Shown here: one piece after another, positions 31,158 to 32,110 of the stretch
How positions within the stretch are numbered: the first letter of the stretch is position 1
Layout: each line of letters starts with the position of its first letter
Assembly: GCA_027061725.1 (NCBI GenBank)
Contig: JAMOVG010000272.1
Span: forward strand, 1-32,110
DNA length: 32,110 nucleotides
Direction of reading: 5' to 3'
From: Desulfobacteraceae bacterium
GTDB taxonomy: Bacteria; Desulfobacterota; Desulfobacteria; Desulfobacterales; JALSRD01
Position numbers and translations under genes: made by a program
Notes under the pieces: generated by a model
The model's input: only the letters and a program-made list of their open reading frames with translations
Told to the model about the DNA's origin: nothing
Database searches by the model: none

Positions 31158-31880
31158 TCAATCGCACCGGGACGAGGCATCATCCGCTGAAAGGGTGGCA
31201 AACCGGATAATCACCTCGCTGCCCACTCCCGGCGAACTCGTCATGGTGATGTCGCCCCCCATCTCAGCCGCCAGCTTGCGGGCGACGGCAAGTCCCATTC
31301 CGGTCCTTCCCGGACGGGTCGTAAACAGAGGTACGAAGAGCTTCTCGATTTCCTCCGGCCGGCATCCGGCGCCGTTGTCTACGACTCCGATGCGCACCTC
31401 CGAGCTGCCCCCGGCGGTGTAGATTTCGATAGTCGGGTTTTCGGCTCCCTCGAGCGCGTCCAGGGCGTTTTCCACCGCCGAGAGCACGATCTTGTTCAGG
31501 GCCGCCGGGTTGCCGCACACCCGGCAGGCGATACTTTCATAGCGCGTGATCAGGCGAACCTGGTGTTTTTCGACCCGCCGCGTCACCAGCGGCAGCAACT
31601 GGGCCCAGAAATCGGAGAAGGAAACCGGCCTGCAGTCCTCCACCGAAAACATGGAGTACATTTTCAGGGCCTGCACGATCTCCTGCTGGCGTCCGACAAG
31701 CTGGGAAACCCGCTCGAGATACTCCCTTTTCTTGGGCCTCTCGAAGGTGTCGTAGTTCTCGCGCAGTACATCCAGCGTGATTTTCAGCGCATTGACCGAA
31801 TTGCCCAGCTGGTGCCGCAGCACCGACAGGATCAGCTCCAGCTGATGCGGGTCCTTGACCTGATGTGTGTGGCGGTTCAA
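31158..31880 (-). CDS. Soluble histidine kinase without a sensor domain
   Basis: 240 residues with no membrane segment or PAS/GAF domain: essentially a dimerisation helix bundle plus ATPase. The likely phospho-acceptor is H23 in LSVLRHQLGNSVNALKI. The ATPase boxes are NKIVLSAVENALDAL (N), VVDNGAGCRPEE (G1), LFVPLFTT (F) and GRTGMGLAVARKLA (G2). Being cytoplasmic and first in the MglBA run, it probably takes its input from a partner protein. Its product would phosphorylate the REC-PATAN regulator at 26627, by inference. The start is TTG 31880 with a weak GGAAAG about ten bases upstream, so the exact N-terminus is uncertain. Confidence 0.82.
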   Translation of the reverse strand: MNRHTHQVKDPHQLELILSVLRHQLGNSVNALKITLDVLRENYDTFERPKKREYLERVSQLVGRQQEIVQALKMYSMFSVEDCRPVSFSDFWAQLLPLVTRRVEKHQVRLITRYESIACRVCGNPAALNKIVLSAVENALDALEGAENPTIEIYTAGGSSEVRIGVVDNGAGCRPEEIEKLFVPLFTTRPGRTGMGLAVARKLAAEMGGDITMTSSPGVGSEVIIRFATLSADDASSRCD

Positions 31881-32110
31881 AATATGCTCTTTCCCCGGCT
31901 ATTATGGCGCGGATTGACCCCGCAACCCGCACCGGCCTCCCGCCGAAACCGGCCGGAAAAACTTGACTGCCGCACGCCCAGCACGGCGCTCGTTGCGCAG
32001 GTATCTCCTGGCCGTAAACAAGCAAGAAAAATGCCATCGACGGGCGGCGGCACACGACCCCGTTGCTCCTACCGGCAAACGCAAACCGCCCCAGCGGCTG
32101 CAATGGAATG
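31881..32110. other. Upstream region of the MglBA cluster, to window edge
   Basis: 230 bases with no convincing gene. On the minus strand CATAAT occurs just ahead of the kinase gene and could be a -10 box, but no matching -35 lies 16-18 bases away, so the cluster's promoter is not identified. Confidence 0.3.

Overview
This is a GC-rich, gene-dense chromosomal segment with no insertion sequences, tRNAs, rRNAs or CRISPR array that I can see. The gene set suggests a Gram-negative anaerobe of the Desulfobacterota, probably a Desulfobacterales-type sulfate reducer. This is inference, based on LpxC, NtrYX, an AhbB-type siroheme decarboxylase subunit (alternative heme pathway), the start of a tungsten aldehyde:ferredoxin oxidoreductase, and the linkage lpxC-DUF4390-ntrY-ntrX-rsmD-coaD.

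Layout. (1) 1-4241: the first codons of an AOR-type gene, read leftward, diverge from exonuclease III (xth). xth converges on serC with no base between the two stop codons. A small acidic-tailed unknown gene follows, then 3-methyladenine glycosylase (tag) overlapping a DHH phosphoesterase. (2) 4271-11072, minus strand: a probable serS-thrC-TPR lipoprotein-mtnA run, then ahbB and a B12-binding radical SAM gene. (3) 11073-14288: an AT-rich divergent promoter region with a near-perfect 32-bp palindrome, then fau (5-formyl-THF cyclo-ligase), a K+ channel with RCK domain, pcm and coaD. (4) 14345-20759, minus strand: lpxC, a DUF4390 protein, the NtrY-type kinase, the NtrX-type sigma-54 activator and rsmD. 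(5) 21159-22691: a ComM/YifB AAA+ protein. (6) 23184-25256, minus strand: a PhnD-type substrate-binding protein behind a sigma-54-like promoter, followed by a zinc-ribbon/Cache/HAMP membrane sensor that has no output domain.

(7) 25535-26214: a 72-residue conserved-looking gene with its own terminator. It diverges from what I consider a strong unannotated small-RNA gene: UP element, consensus sigma-70 promoter with a palindromic operator in the spacer, a 12-bp hairpin, a perfect anti-Shine-Dalgarno stretch, and an intrinsic terminator.

(8) 26235-31880, minus strand: an eight-gene cluster built around an MglA-type small GTPase and an MglB-type Roadblock protein. It also has a soluble histidine kinase, a REC-PATAN (DUF4388) response regulator, a protein with PATAN-like segments, two unfamiliar helical or adaptor-like proteins, and a second Roadblock-like protein with a basic tail. 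This looks like a self-contained two-component/GTPase polarity or surface-behaviour system. With the adjacent small RNA, it is the part of the window most likely to be undescribed.

Several genes start with GTG or TTG, chosen here from Shine-Dalgarno position and alignment to family N-termini. All functional statements come from reading motifs by eye; no database search was possible.
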